The notes under the pieces are model-generated. The model worked only from the letters and a program-made list of their open reading frames with translations. It was not told the origin of the DNA and made no database searches. Both the position numbers and the translations under genes were made by a program. From SAR116 cluster bacterium AG-390-L20 (GTDB lineage: Bacteria; Pseudomonadota; Alphaproteobacteria; Puniceispirillales; Marisalimonadaceae), in NCBI GenBank assembly GCA_003278095.1, contig QCHB01000004.1, positions 1 through 64,000 on the forward strand: a stretch of DNA of 64,000 bases, read 5' to 3'. This document shows positions 44,974 through 53,632 of this stretch, piece after piece; the first letter of the stretch is position 1; every line of letters begins with the position of its first letter.

Positions 44974-46584
44974 TTAATGAGTTTTTCCAAAAACTCCTGG
45001 TTTCACACCATAGTCAACAGCCAAACCGTAACTAGGATCATCATCAGCATCTACGACTAACTGACCAGCCTTCCTTAGTAAGGAATGACAGTCCGTTGAT
45101 AGATGTCTCAATTGTAACTGTTTCTTTCTTTTTTTATATTTAACAGCAAGATCCTCTATTGCTTGTAACGCTGACTGATCTACGACACGACTATTGATAA
45201 AATCAACAACTACGATATCAGTATCACTTTCTATATTGAATATTTCTGAAAAGCCTTGGACAGATCCAAAAAACAAAGGACCCTCTATATAATAAATTGT
45301 GTTACCATTATCATCTATTGCAACATTGCCTGTTATCCGAATTGCATTATTCCAAGCATAGGCAAGAGCCGAAACAATAACTCCAGATATAACAGCAATT
45401 GCCAAATCGTAGATAACAGTAATGGCAGTTACAATTATCATAACGACCACATCTGTTCTTGGAATACGTTTAATAACCAAAATACTCTGCCAAGCAAAAG
45501 TACCAATGACTACCATAAACATAACACCAACTAACGCTGCTAAGGGAATTTGCTCGATAAGAGAAGATCCAATTACAATGAATAAGAGTAAAAACAAAGA
45601 TGCCGTAATACCAGATATTCTTGTACGGCCACCAGATTTTACATTAATCATTGATTGACCAATCATTGCACAACCACCCATACCACTAAAAAAACCAGTT
45701 ACCATATTAGCAATACCTTGAGCGACACACTCCTGAGATGCTCCTCCAATTTTTCCAGTAATATCACCTACTAAATTGAGCGTTAATAAACTCTCAATCA
45801 AACCAATTGTTGCTAAAATCAAGGCATATGGAAGTATTATTAAAAGAGTGTCGGTATTAAGAGGAACTGACGGAATATGAAATGTTGGTAACCCTCCTTT
45901 TATGGAAGCAAGATCACCTACGCGAGGAACATTTATATCTAGTGATATAACAAGCACAGCTACGAAGATTATGCCTGCTAAAGGGGCTGGAATAATAGTA
46001 GTTATCTTAGGCATCACCCATATTACAATCATGGTAATAATCACAAGCAAAAGCATAATTAGCAAAGTTTGTTCTTCCATCCATTGTTTGTTTCCAGATA
46101 AATCTGTTATTTGAAATTGGGACATTTGAGCTAAAAAAATAACAATGGCTAAACCGTTCACAAAACCAAGCATAACAGGATAAGGAACTAGTCTAATAAA
46201 TTTCCCTAATCTTAAAAAAGCAGCGGTAATTTGAAAGATTCCCATTAATACAACCGTGGCAAATAAATACTCAACACCGTGTAAAGAAACTAAAGCAACC
46301 ATAACAACTGCTAATGCACCTGTTGCACCGGAAATCATACCAGGCCTCCCTCCAATTAAAGCCGTAATTAATCCAACTATAAAAGCCGCGTATAGACCTA
46401 CTAAAGGATGAACTCCAGCGACAAATGAAAAAGACACAGCCTCAGGTACTAATGCTAGAGCAACTGTTAAGCCTGCTAAAATTTCTGTTTTAAACTTTAA
46501 TATTGATGAAAATTTTAGATTCGAAAATTGTAATTCATTATCTGATATTTTTTGGGATAATTCTTTAAAGATTTTTTGTATAAT
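44974..46584 (-). CDS. SulP-family anion transporter with STAS domain, non-canonical start
   Basis: This transporter (536 aa if started at 46584) moves sulfate, bicarbonate or similar anions. The membrane part has the SulP pattern LAGLTVALALVPEAVSFSFVAGVHPLVGLY; the C-terminal STAS domain begins near IVVVDFINSRVVDQSALQAIEDL. A GTG at 46437 would cut off the first, conserved helix. The in-frame codons upstream contain no ATG, GTG or TTG back to ATT (46584) and ATA (46581), which follow an AGGAG box by four and seven bases. So translation probably begins at ATT or ATA. Confidence 0.88.
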   Translation of the reverse strand: MIQKIFKELSQKISDNELQFSNLKFSSILKFKTEILAGLTVALALVPEAVSFSFVAGVHPLVGLYAAFIVGLITALIGGRPGMISGATGALAVVMVALVSLHGVEYLFATVVLMGIFQITAAFLRLGKFIRLVPYPVMLGFVNGLAIVIFLAQMSQFQITDLSGNKQWMEEQTLLIMLLLVIITMIVIWVMPKITTIIPAPLAGIIFVAVLVISLDINVPRVGDLASIKGGLPTFHIPSVPLNTDTLLIILPYALILATIGLIESLLTLNLVGDITGKIGGASQECVAQGIANMVTGFFSGMGGCAMIGQSMINVKSGGRTRISGITASLFLLLFIVIGSSLIEQIPLAALVGVMFMVVIGTFAWQSILVIKRIPRTDVVVMIIVTAITVIYDLAIAVISGVIVSALAYAWNNAIRITGNVAIDDNGNTIYYIEGPLFFGSVQGFSEIFNIESDTDIVVVDFINSRVVDQSALQAIEDLAVKYKKRKKQLQLRHLSTDCHSLLRKAGQLVVDADDDPSYGLAVDYGVKPGVFGKTH

Positions 46585-46634
46585 GCAACTCCTAATTTAT
46601 CGGCAAAAAACAAAAAATAATATTTGTGTAAATA

Positions 46635-46895
46635 TTAACGATCTTTGAATTTTTTGAATAAATCTTCTAAATCATGATCTACTTGCTCATCAAATCCATG
46701 TCGAGAAGAAAAGAAAGCCAAGGACATTAGACCAGAACCTAACAATATAGTAAAAAAAGCGCCCAAAAAGATCGCAATCTTACCATTATAGCTAATTGCA
46801 ACGTCTGACATTTGTAACCACAGATTAATCGCAAAAATTGTGATTATTAAAAGAACAGATGATGCCACAATTATTAGTAATAAAATGTTTTTCAT
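46635..46895 (-). CDS. Small two-helix membrane protein
   Basis: This 86-aa protein has two predicted membrane helices (about 4-27 and 40-62) and a charged cytoplasmic tail DEQVDHDLEDLFKKFKDR. No family is recognised with certainty. It is upstream of the SulP gene on the same strand with 50 bp between, so it may be co-expressed with it. Confidence 0.6.
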   Translation of the reverse strand: MKNILLLIIVASSVLLIITIFAINLWLQMSDVAISYNGKIAIFLGAFFTILLGSGLMSLAFFSSRHGFDEQVDHDLEDLFKKFKDR

Positions 46896-46937
46896 ATATG
46901 GATATATATTAGTAAACTATAAACAAGTCTATCAATA

Positions 46938-48125
46938 TTATCTAAGAGGTAATTCTGATTTAACTAATTGCTCCCAGTATGAAATACCCAAAGGTATAAT
47001 ATTATCATTAAAATCGTATTTAGTATTATGAAGCATACAACCTGACTTTCCTTCGCCCGCACCCAACCAAATATATGATCCTGGAATTCTTTCTAACATG
47101 TAAGCGAAATCTTCTGCTCCCATGGAAGGAGCCATGTTAGTTTTTACTGAGCCTTTACCAAATAAATTGGACGAAACTTCAATTGCTTTTTCACTAGATT
47201 GAACATCATTTACCGTTACTGGATAACCTTTAATAACAGACACCTCTGCTACACATCCATAAGCTAGTGCCGTTGCATTACATATTTCTGTAAACTGTTT
47301 ATGAACATTTATTCTTGTATCAGGATTAACAGTCCTAATAGTACCAATAAAATCTGCTTTTTGAGGTATAATATTAAATCCAGATCCTGCATTAATTTGA
47401 GTGACAGAAACAACAACTGCATCAAGTGGATTTTGTTTACGTGAAACTATTTGCTGCAAGGCTTGAACAATAGCAGTGACTGCTAAAACAGGATCATTTG
47501 TTGCTTGAGGCATTGCTGCATGACCACCATTTCCAATTATGGTAACTTCAAATTTATCGGCAGCAGCCATCACAGAACCTTTATGTATAGCAACAGTACC
47601 TTCATTCATACCTGGCCAATTGTGCATCCCCCACACACTATCCATAGGAAATTGTTCAAACAAACCATCATCTATCATTGCAAGGCCACCACCACCACCT
47701 TCTTCTGCTGGCTGAAATATGAAATATACTGTTCCATTAAAATCATTTTTTAAGGATAATAATTTAGCTGCTCCAAGTAGCATAGCTGTGTGACCATCGT
47801 GACCACATGCATGCATGCGGCCTTCAAATTTTGATTTATAAGAAAAGTTATTTTCTTCAGTCATAGGTAAAGCATCCATGTCTGCCCTTAAACCAATTGC
47901 CTTATTCCCTCCACCACCAAGGCTAGGCTCAAGGCCCTTTAAAACCCCAACAATTCCAGTTTTTCCTACCCCCCTATGAATCTCTAAGCCAAAAGATTCT
48001 AGTTTTTCTGCAACAAAATTAGATGTCCATTCCTCTTCATATCCAAGCTCTGGATGTGCATGCAATTGTTGCCTCCATTTTTTAATTTCAGGAACAATAT
48101 TTATAATTTCATTAGATATTCTCAT
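46938..48125 (-). CDS. M20-family amidohydrolase (hippurate hydrolase-like)
   Basis: This 395-aa di-metal peptidase/amidohydrolase has the pattern WRQQLHAHPELGYEE, LRADMDALP, HACGHDGHTAMLLGAA, FQPAEEGGGG and the C-terminal MGAEDFAYMLERIPGSY. It is typical of the hippurate hydrolase / N-acyl amino acid hydrolase group (HipO/AbgA-like). The start at 48125 is supported by AAGGAGAG four bases upstream. The physiological substrate is unknown. Confidence 0.9.
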   Translation of the reverse strand: MRISNEIINIVPEIKKWRQQLHAHPELGYEEEWTSNFVAEKLESFGLEIHRGVGKTGIVGVLKGLEPSLGGGGNKAIGLRADMDALPMTEENNFSYKSKFEGRMHACGHDGHTAMLLGAAKLLSLKNDFNGTVYFIFQPAEEGGGGGLAMIDDGLFEQFPMDSVWGMHNWPGMNEGTVAIHKGSVMAAADKFEVTIIGNGGHAAMPQATNDPVLAVTAIVQALQQIVSRKQNPLDAVVVSVTQINAGSGFNIIPQKADFIGTIRTVNPDTRINVHKQFTEICNATALAYGCVAEVSVIKGYPVTVNDVQSSEKAIEVSSNLFGKGSVKTNMAPSMGAEDFAYMLERIPGSYIWLGAGEGKSGCMLHNTKYDFNDNIIPLGISYWEQLVKSELPLR

Positions 48126-48285
48126 ATAACTCTCCTTGCCAATCATTATAAATACTCTTAAAAGAAAACGTCAACTTTCTAATCATTATGCTACAATTGC
48201 AAGAGTTGATATACTAATTTGATCGAATCTAATTTCAAAGTCTATAAATCATTTATTCAACAATATTTTTTGGAGTTTTACATAT

Positions 48286-49548
48286 ATGAGACGAATGAAT
48301 ATTCTTCCTGAAACAAACTTTCAAAAATTTACTTTTATTTTTTTACCTTTCGCTTGCGGATATTTTTTATCTTACCTTTACCGATCTACTAATGCGGTTC
48401 TTGCTCCCTACTTAAGTAATGATTTAAGTCTGAATGCAGAACAACTTGGCTTAATTACATCTGCATATTTTTTAACATTTGGACTGTTTCAACTACCCTT
48501 AGGAGTTCTACTTGATAAATATGGTGCTAGAAGGGTTCAAAGTATTCTATTTTTAGTAGCTGCTACTGGAGCTATATTATTTAGTCTGGGAAATGACGTT
48601 TGGTCACTTGTTATAGCTCGTGGTTTAATAGGGTTAGGAGTTTCCGGCGCTTTAATGGGTGCATTTAAAGCTTTTGCCGTTTGGTTCCCCAAAGAAAGAC
48701 TTCCACTTCTAATAGGTCTATTCATGTCAGCAGGTGGCATGGGCGCTATTGTAGCTTCGACACCTTTGGAAATGGCATTACAAATAACTGATTGGAGAGG
48801 AGTTTATTTATTCCTTGGAGTAACTACAATCTTTATTGGACTATTGATTTTTTTAGTAGTTCCAGAAAAAAAAGAAACTCTTAACAATGAAGAAACATTA
48901 CCAATTTTGGAAGTATTAAAAGATATTTATACTAGCTATGCGTTTTGGAGAATTGGTCCATTATCTGGAATCGCCGGAGGAACTGGACTTGCAATATTAG
49001 GGTTATGGGCAGGACCCTGGCTTTCTGATATAGGTAATTTTAATAAAAAAGAAATTGCTAACATCCTTTTTATTTCTACAATCATGATGACCATTGGGAC
49101 AACATCTTTAGGTGTAATTACAGATTATTTAAGAAAATTCAATATTTCTCCCGTTGGCGTCATGGGTGGGGCGTTACTAGTTTTTATAATACCATTCACT
49201 ATAATAACATTTGGGTTAATACCAAAAGCTATATGGCCATGGGTTGTTTTAAGCATAACGTCATTGGCTGCAACATTAGCTTACGCTGGTCTAAGTCAAC
49301 ACTTTCCAACAAGTTATGCAGCTCGCGCATCTACAGCTATAAATTTAATATGTTTTTTAATGGCTTTTATCGTTCAGTATGCAATTGGATTTATCATGCA
49401 AATAATTGAACCAGGAAAACAAAGCGGGTATTCAATAGAAGCGTACAAAGCAGGCTTTGGTTTATTTTTGGGATTACTTATAATTTTCTATATCATTTTT
49501 ATAATAATGAGCTTAATAGAATTAAGAAAAAATAGATATAAATCCTAA
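48286..49548 (+). CDS. Major facilitator superfamily transporter
   Basis: This 420-aa protein has about twelve membrane helices. The loop after helix 2 carries the MFS motif (LPLGVLLDKYGARRVQ), and helix 4 the GLGVSGALMGAFKAF pattern seen in GlpT/NarK-like and CynX-like carriers. Substrate is unknown. GGAG lies before the ATG. Its end overlaps the convergent pdxH gene by four bases. Confidence 0.88.
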   Translation: MRRMNILPETNFQKFTFIFLPFACGYFLSYLYRSTNAVLAPYLSNDLSLNAEQLGLITSAYFLTFGLFQLPLGVLLDKYGARRVQSILFLVAATGAILFSLGNDVWSLVIARGLIGLGVSGALMGAFKAFAVWFPKERLPLLIGLFMSAGGMGAIVASTPLEMALQITDWRGVYLFLGVTTIFIGLLIFLVVPEKKETLNNEETLPILEVLKDIYTSYAFWRIGPLSGIAGGTGLAILGLWAGPWLSDIGNFNKKEIANILFISTIMMTIGTTSLGVITDYLRKFNISPVGVMGGALLVFIIPFTIITFGLIPKAIWPWVVLSITSLAATLAYAGLSQHFPTSYAARASTAINLICFLMAFIVQYAIGFIMQIIEPGKQSGYSIEAYKAGFGLFLGLLIIFYIIFIIMSLIELRKNRYKS

Positions 49549-50138
49549 GGATAATGACGTTTAGCAATCCATTCATTTTTTATCTTTGTAGGCCTTAAAA
49601 TAAATCTGTCGTGTAATCTAAAATTACCATCTTCCCAAAATTCAAACTCAACAGGCTTTAGAGCAAAACCACCCCAAAAACTTGGGCGAGGTATATCATC
49701 ATTATACTTAGCTTCAAATAATTTTACTTCTTCCATCAAAGCTTCTCGTGATTCTAATTCTTTTGATTGTTTTGACGCCCAAGCGCCAATTCGGCTACCC
49801 TTTGACCGAGATTTATAATATTTGTCAGAAATATCACCAGAAACCTTTTTTATACTTCCAACTAATCTCACTTGACGGTTTAAACTTTTCCAATAAAAGC
49901 AAATAGCACCTTTTGCTGTTTCATTTATTTCTTCGGATTTACGGCTTTCATAATTTGTATAAAAAACAAAATCTCCATTAATAATATCTTTTAATAAAAC
50001 AGTCCTCACTGAAGGCATACCATTTTTTGATACAGTTGCTAACTGCATAGCATTAGGGTCTGTAATTTCTTTTTTTTCAGCTTCAGACAACCATTCTTTA
50101 AATAATAGTATTGGATCTACTATCTTTTCTAATTCCAA
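49545..50138 (-). CDS. pdxH: Pyridoxamine 5'-phosphate oxidase
   Basis: PdxH makes pyridoxal phosphate with FMN (197 aa). Seen: MQLATVSKNGMPSVRTVLLKDI, FYTNYESRKSEEI, FYWKSLNRQVRLVGSIKKV and the C-terminal EFWEDGNFRLHDRF motif. The start is TTG at 50138 with GGAG seven bases before. It serves several PLP enzymes in the window. Confidence 0.96.
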   Translation of the reverse strand: MELEKIVDPILLFKEWLSEAEKKEITDPNAMQLATVSKNGMPSVRTVLLKDIINGDFVFYTNYESRKSEEINETAKGAICFYWKSLNRQVRLVGSIKKVSGDISDKYYKSRSKGSRIGAWASKQSKELESREALMEEVKLFEAKYNDDIPRPSFWGGFALKPVEFEFWEDGNFRLHDRFILRPTKIKNEWIAKRHYP

Positions 50139-50253
50139 CCATTAGCTCCATTTTAATTATTTTATTTTTATATTTTAGTACTAATTTTGCCATATTTCAT
50201 AATTATACATATAATTATTAAATTTGAATTTAAAAGAATAATATGAGGTTTGA

Positions 50254-50784
50254 ATGTTTAAAAAATTTATTTTATTCGTTGGATGTGTAATATTAATTTC
50301 TAGCAACAGTTACTCTAAAACAAATTTTTATCAGGTAACTGGATCTATATCATCTGTTGAAGTGCTTAAGACATATTCTACACAGAAAGTACCAAGAGAT
50401 GAGAAAAGATGCTCAATTCAAAGAGTCCCAGTAAATCAAGAAGCTAATAAATTTGGAGCAGATAATTTTATAGGAGCGCTAATTGGAGGCGCCATTGGAA
50501 ATAGGCTTGGCGAAGGTGGAGGTAAGTCAGGAGCTACAGCTTTAGGAGCTCTAATTGGATCAGAAGTTGTTAGAAGTGACAAGGCAACTGCAAACCAAAA
50601 TTTTGTTGAGAAAGAAGTTTGTCGCATCCAAAAAGTTATACATACTGAAACAACAGAACGAATAAGTGGATATAAATTAACTGTAGATGTAGATGGTGAA
50701 ACTATATCTTTCAATAGTAATAGATCGTATAACCCTGGTGATTTAATAACATTAACAAAAAAAGTAAGTTACTCTCTTAATTAA
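50254..50784 (+). CDS. Glycine-zipper surface-type protein
   Basis: This 176-aa exported protein has a signal peptide (to about 21) and a glycine-zipper segment FIGALIGGAIGNRLGEGGGKSGATALGALIG, as in Rickettsia 17-kDa antigen-like and YmgG/SlyB proteins. There is a Cys before the cleavage region (VGCVIL) but it is inside the hydrophobic core, so lipoprotein status is unclear. GAGG precedes the ATG. Likely outer membrane or periplasmic. Confidence 0.78.
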   Translation: MFKKFILFVGCVILISSNSYSKTNFYQVTGSISSVEVLKTYSTQKVPRDEKRCSIQRVPVNQEANKFGADNFIGALIGGAIGNRLGEGGGKSGATALGALIGSEVVRSDKATANQNFVEKEVCRIQKVIHTETTERISGYKLTVDVDGETISFNSNRSYNPGDLITLTKKVSYSLN

Positions 50785-50893
50785 ATTTCAAATTTTAATA
50801 TTAGATATATTAAATTAGAATAATTAACTATATGATAGTACTATATAATATTATCTTAATTTAGTTACTTTACTAAAAATCAGGAAGTTAATT

Positions 50894-51727
50894 ATGGAAC
50901 AAGAAAAACTCAATAACGGAATCATGAATGGTAAACGTGGTATAGTTATGGGGGTGGCTAATGACAGGTCTATAGCTTGGGGTATAGCTGAAGCCGTTGC
51001 CAAACAAGGAGCAGAAATAGCATTCACTTATCAAGGTGATGCACTTGAGAAAAGGGTTAGACCTCTTGCTGAAAAAGTTGGTTCTAATATTATAATACCA
51101 TGCGATGTTTCTAGCGATGAAGCAATTGAGGAAACCTTTAAATTATTAAAAGAAAAATGGGACACTATTGACTTTATAGTTCATGCAATAGCCTATTCAG
51201 ACAAAGAAGAATTAAAAGGTGAGTACGTTGATACTACAAGGGAAAATTTTTATAAAACAATGGACATATCTGTGTATTCATTTACCGCGATAGCTCAAAG
51301 AGCTGCTAAGATGATGCCTAATGGTGGTTCAATGATTACATTAACATATTATGGCGCAGAGAAAGTGATGCCACATTATAATGTAATGGGAGTGGCAAAG
51401 GCAGCTTTGGAATCTTCAGTAAGATATTTAGCGGCTGATTTAGGAAGTGATAAAATTAGAGTTAATAGTTTATCTGCAGGTCCTATTAAGACACTTGCTG
51501 CCAGCGGCATAGGGGACTTCAGATATATATTAAAATGGAACCAGTATAATTCTCCATTGAGAAGAAATGTTACATTAAATGATGTTGGTGGATGCGGTGT
51601 TTATCTTTTGTCAGATTTATCAGTCGGAGTAACCGGTGAAACTCATCATGTTGATTGTGGCTATCATGTTGTCGGCATGAAAGCAATTGACGCACCAGAC
51701 ATGTCTCCCGAAAAAAAAGAACATTAA
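50894..51727 (+). CDS. fabI: Enoyl-ACP reductase (NADH)
   Basis: FabI (277 aa) reduces enoyl-ACP in fatty acid elongation. The divergent SDR pattern GVANDRSIAWGIA replaces TGxxxGIG, and the Tyr162-x6-Lys169 pair replaces YxxxK (HYNVMGVAK), both typical of FabI. GSMITLTYYGAEK is also seen. A GGAAG box lies upstream. aroC follows after 32 bp. Confidence 0.96.
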   Translation: MEQEKLNNGIMNGKRGIVMGVANDRSIAWGIAEAVAKQGAEIAFTYQGDALEKRVRPLAEKVGSNIIIPCDVSSDEAIEETFKLLKEKWDTIDFIVHAIAYSDKEELKGEYVDTTRENFYKTMDISVYSFTAIAQRAAKMMPNGGSMITLTYYGAEKVMPHYNVMGVAKAALESSVRYLAADLGSDKIRVNSLSAGPIKTLAASGIGDFRYILKWNQYNSPLRRNVTLNDVGGCGVYLLSDLSVGVTGETHHVDCGYHVVGMKAIDAPDMSPEKKEH

Positions 51728-51759
51728 TTTACCAAAACGAAACTATTTGAAAGAATAAA

Positions 51760-52854
51760 ATGGCAAGCAACTCTTTTGGACATATTTTCAAATTTACAAG
51801 CTTTGGTGAAAGCCATGGCAAAGCAATTGGATGCATAGTTGATGGAGTTCCGCCATTAATTTCAATAGAAGAAAAGGACATTCAGCATTACTTGGATAGA
51901 AGAAAACCAGGTCAATCTAAGTTTGTCACACAAAGGAAAGAAAGTGATACCGTTGAGATTCTTTCAGGAACTTTTGAGGGCAAAACCACAGGACATCCTA
52001 TTGCTCTTCAAATTAAGAATGAAGATCAGAGAAGTAAAGATTACTCTGAGATTGCTGAACAATTTAGACCTGGACATGCAGACATTACTTACCAAAACAA
52101 GTATGGAATTAGAGATTATAGGGGTGGTGGCAGATCGAGTGCTAGAGAAACTGCAGTAAGGGTTGCCGCTGGAGCAATAGCTTTTAAAGTCTTAGAGCAT
52201 AAGTTAAAAAAAACTATAAAAATTAGAGCAAGTGTTGTTCAAATGGGCCCCAATAAAATAAATAGAGAAAATTTCAATTGGCACGAAGTTAATGATAACC
52301 CTTTTTTCTGCGGAGATCGAGAAGCTGCAAAAGAATGGGAAATATATTTAGATGGCTTAAGAAAAAGTGGAAATAGTACAGGTGCTATAATTGAAGTTGT
52401 CGCCGAAAATGTTCCAAGAGGCTTAGGAAGTCCTGTATATAAAAAATTAGATAGTCAAATTGCTGAAGCTATGATGAGTATAAACGCAGTTAAAGGGGTC
52501 GAAATTGGTTCTGGTTTTGGTCTAGCTTCTTTAACAGGTGAAGAGTCAAATGATGAGATTTTTCCAGATAATAAAGGAGATTATTACTTTGGCTCCAATC
52601 ACTCTGGAGGAATACTTGGAGGGATTTCATCTGGACAGCCTATCGTTGCAAGATTTATAGTTAAACCCACGAGCTCTATTCTTAAAGAAAAAAGTTCTAT
52701 AAATCTTAATAATGAAGCAATTCAAATTAGAACAAAGGGCAGGCATGATCCTTGCGTTGGTATTCGAGCAGTTCCTGTCGCTGAATCTATGATGGCCATA
52801 ACTATACTTGATCAATTATTAGAGCATGAAGGCCAAATTGGAAAAGTTAAGTGA
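51760..52854 (+). CDS. aroC: Chorismate synthase
   Basis: AroC (364 aa) makes chorismate with reduced FMN. Seen: [56 protein letters not shown], and [19 protein letters not shown]. All three family signatures are present. It follows fabI and converges on tlyA. Confidence 0.97.
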   Translation: MASNSFGHIFKFTSFGESHGKAIGCIVDGVPPLISIEEKDIQHYLDRRKPGQSKFVTQRKESDTVEILSGTFEGKTTGHPIALQIKNEDQRSKDYSEIAEQFRPGHADITYQNKYGIRDYRGGGRSSARETAVRVAAGAIAFKVLEHKLKKTIKIRASVVQMGPNKINRENFNWHEVNDNPFFCGDREAAKEWEIYLDGLRKSGNSTGAIIEVVAENVPRGLGSPVYKKLDSQIAEAMMSINAVKGVEIGSGFGLASLTGEESNDEIFPDNKGDYYFGSNHSGGILGGISSGQPIVARFIVKPTSSILKEKSSINLNNEAIQIRTKGRHDPCVGIRAVPVAESMMAITILDQLLEHEGQIGKVK

Positions 52855-52867
52855 ATTTCTTTTAATC

Positions 52868-53602
52868 TTATTTATTTGCTACAATCACAAACTCTTTGTT
52901 TCCACTTGGTCCTAATATAGGACTTTCTACAACACCTAATAAATACATTTTCATATCGTGTTGAAGCCAATTTTTAATATCAGCTATAACTTCTTGATGT
53001 AGTTGCGGATCTCTAACAACACCACCTTTACCAACTAGACCTTTCCCTACCTCAAACTGAGGTTTAATTAGGGCAGCTAGCCACCCTTTAGTTTTTAATA
53101 AACTGAGTCCTGGAGGTAGAATTTTTTTTAATGATATAAAAGAAGCATCACATACTATTGCATCCAATGGATCCTTTATAATTTGATCTGTTAGAAAACG
53201 TGCATTAGTTTTTTCTTTGACAATAACTCGTTCATTTTGTCTTAATCTCCAATCTAATTGACCATAACCAACATCAACTGCGTAAATTTTCTTTGCCCCT
53301 CTTGCTAATAAAACGTCTGTAAAACCACCAGTACTTGCTCCAATATCAAGTGCTATTATCAAATCACAATTAAGTTTAAACTCTAAGATAGCTTTTTCTA
53401 ACTTAATACCTCCTCTTGACACCCAGGGATAAATTTTACCTTTTATTTCAATTTTTGAATCTGTCTTGACTTGTTGTCCTGCCTTTTCAACACGTTTTTC
53501 ATTAATAAACACGTTACCTGACATAAGAAGAGAATTAGCTTGCTCCCTACTTTTGGCAAGACCATTTGAAACCATTAATTTATCTATTCGTTCTTTTGTT
53601 AT
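52868..53602 (-). CDS. tlyA: TlyA-family rRNA 2'-O-methyltransferase, probable ATA start
   Basis: This S4-plus-FtsJ-type methyltransferase has an S4 domain (KERIDKLMVSNGLAKSREQA), SAM site LDIGASTGGFTDVLL, VDVGYGQLDWRLR and LIKPQFEVG. The first ATG (53575) would lose half of the first S4 helix, including the conserved R-D pair of KERIDK. The frame is open upstream to the dxs stop with no ATG, GTG or TTG; an ATA at 53602 has AAAGG about eight bases before it. I place the start there (244 aa). It modifies ribosomal RNA cytidines in other species. Confidence 0.9.
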   Translation of the reverse strand: MTKERIDKLMVSNGLAKSREQANSLLMSGNVFINEKRVEKAGQQVKTDSKIEIKGKIYPWVSRGGIKLEKAILEFKLNCDLIIALDIGASTGGFTDVLLARGAKKIYAVDVGYGQLDWRLRQNERVIVKEKTNARFLTDQIIKDPLDAIVCDASFISLKKILPPGLSLLKTKGWLAALIKPQFEVGKGLVGKGGVVRDPQLHQEVIADIKNWLQHDMKMYLLGVVESPILGPSGNKEFVIVANK

Positions 53603-53632
53603 TTTAAAAACCTTTAAATATAACTTTATAAA

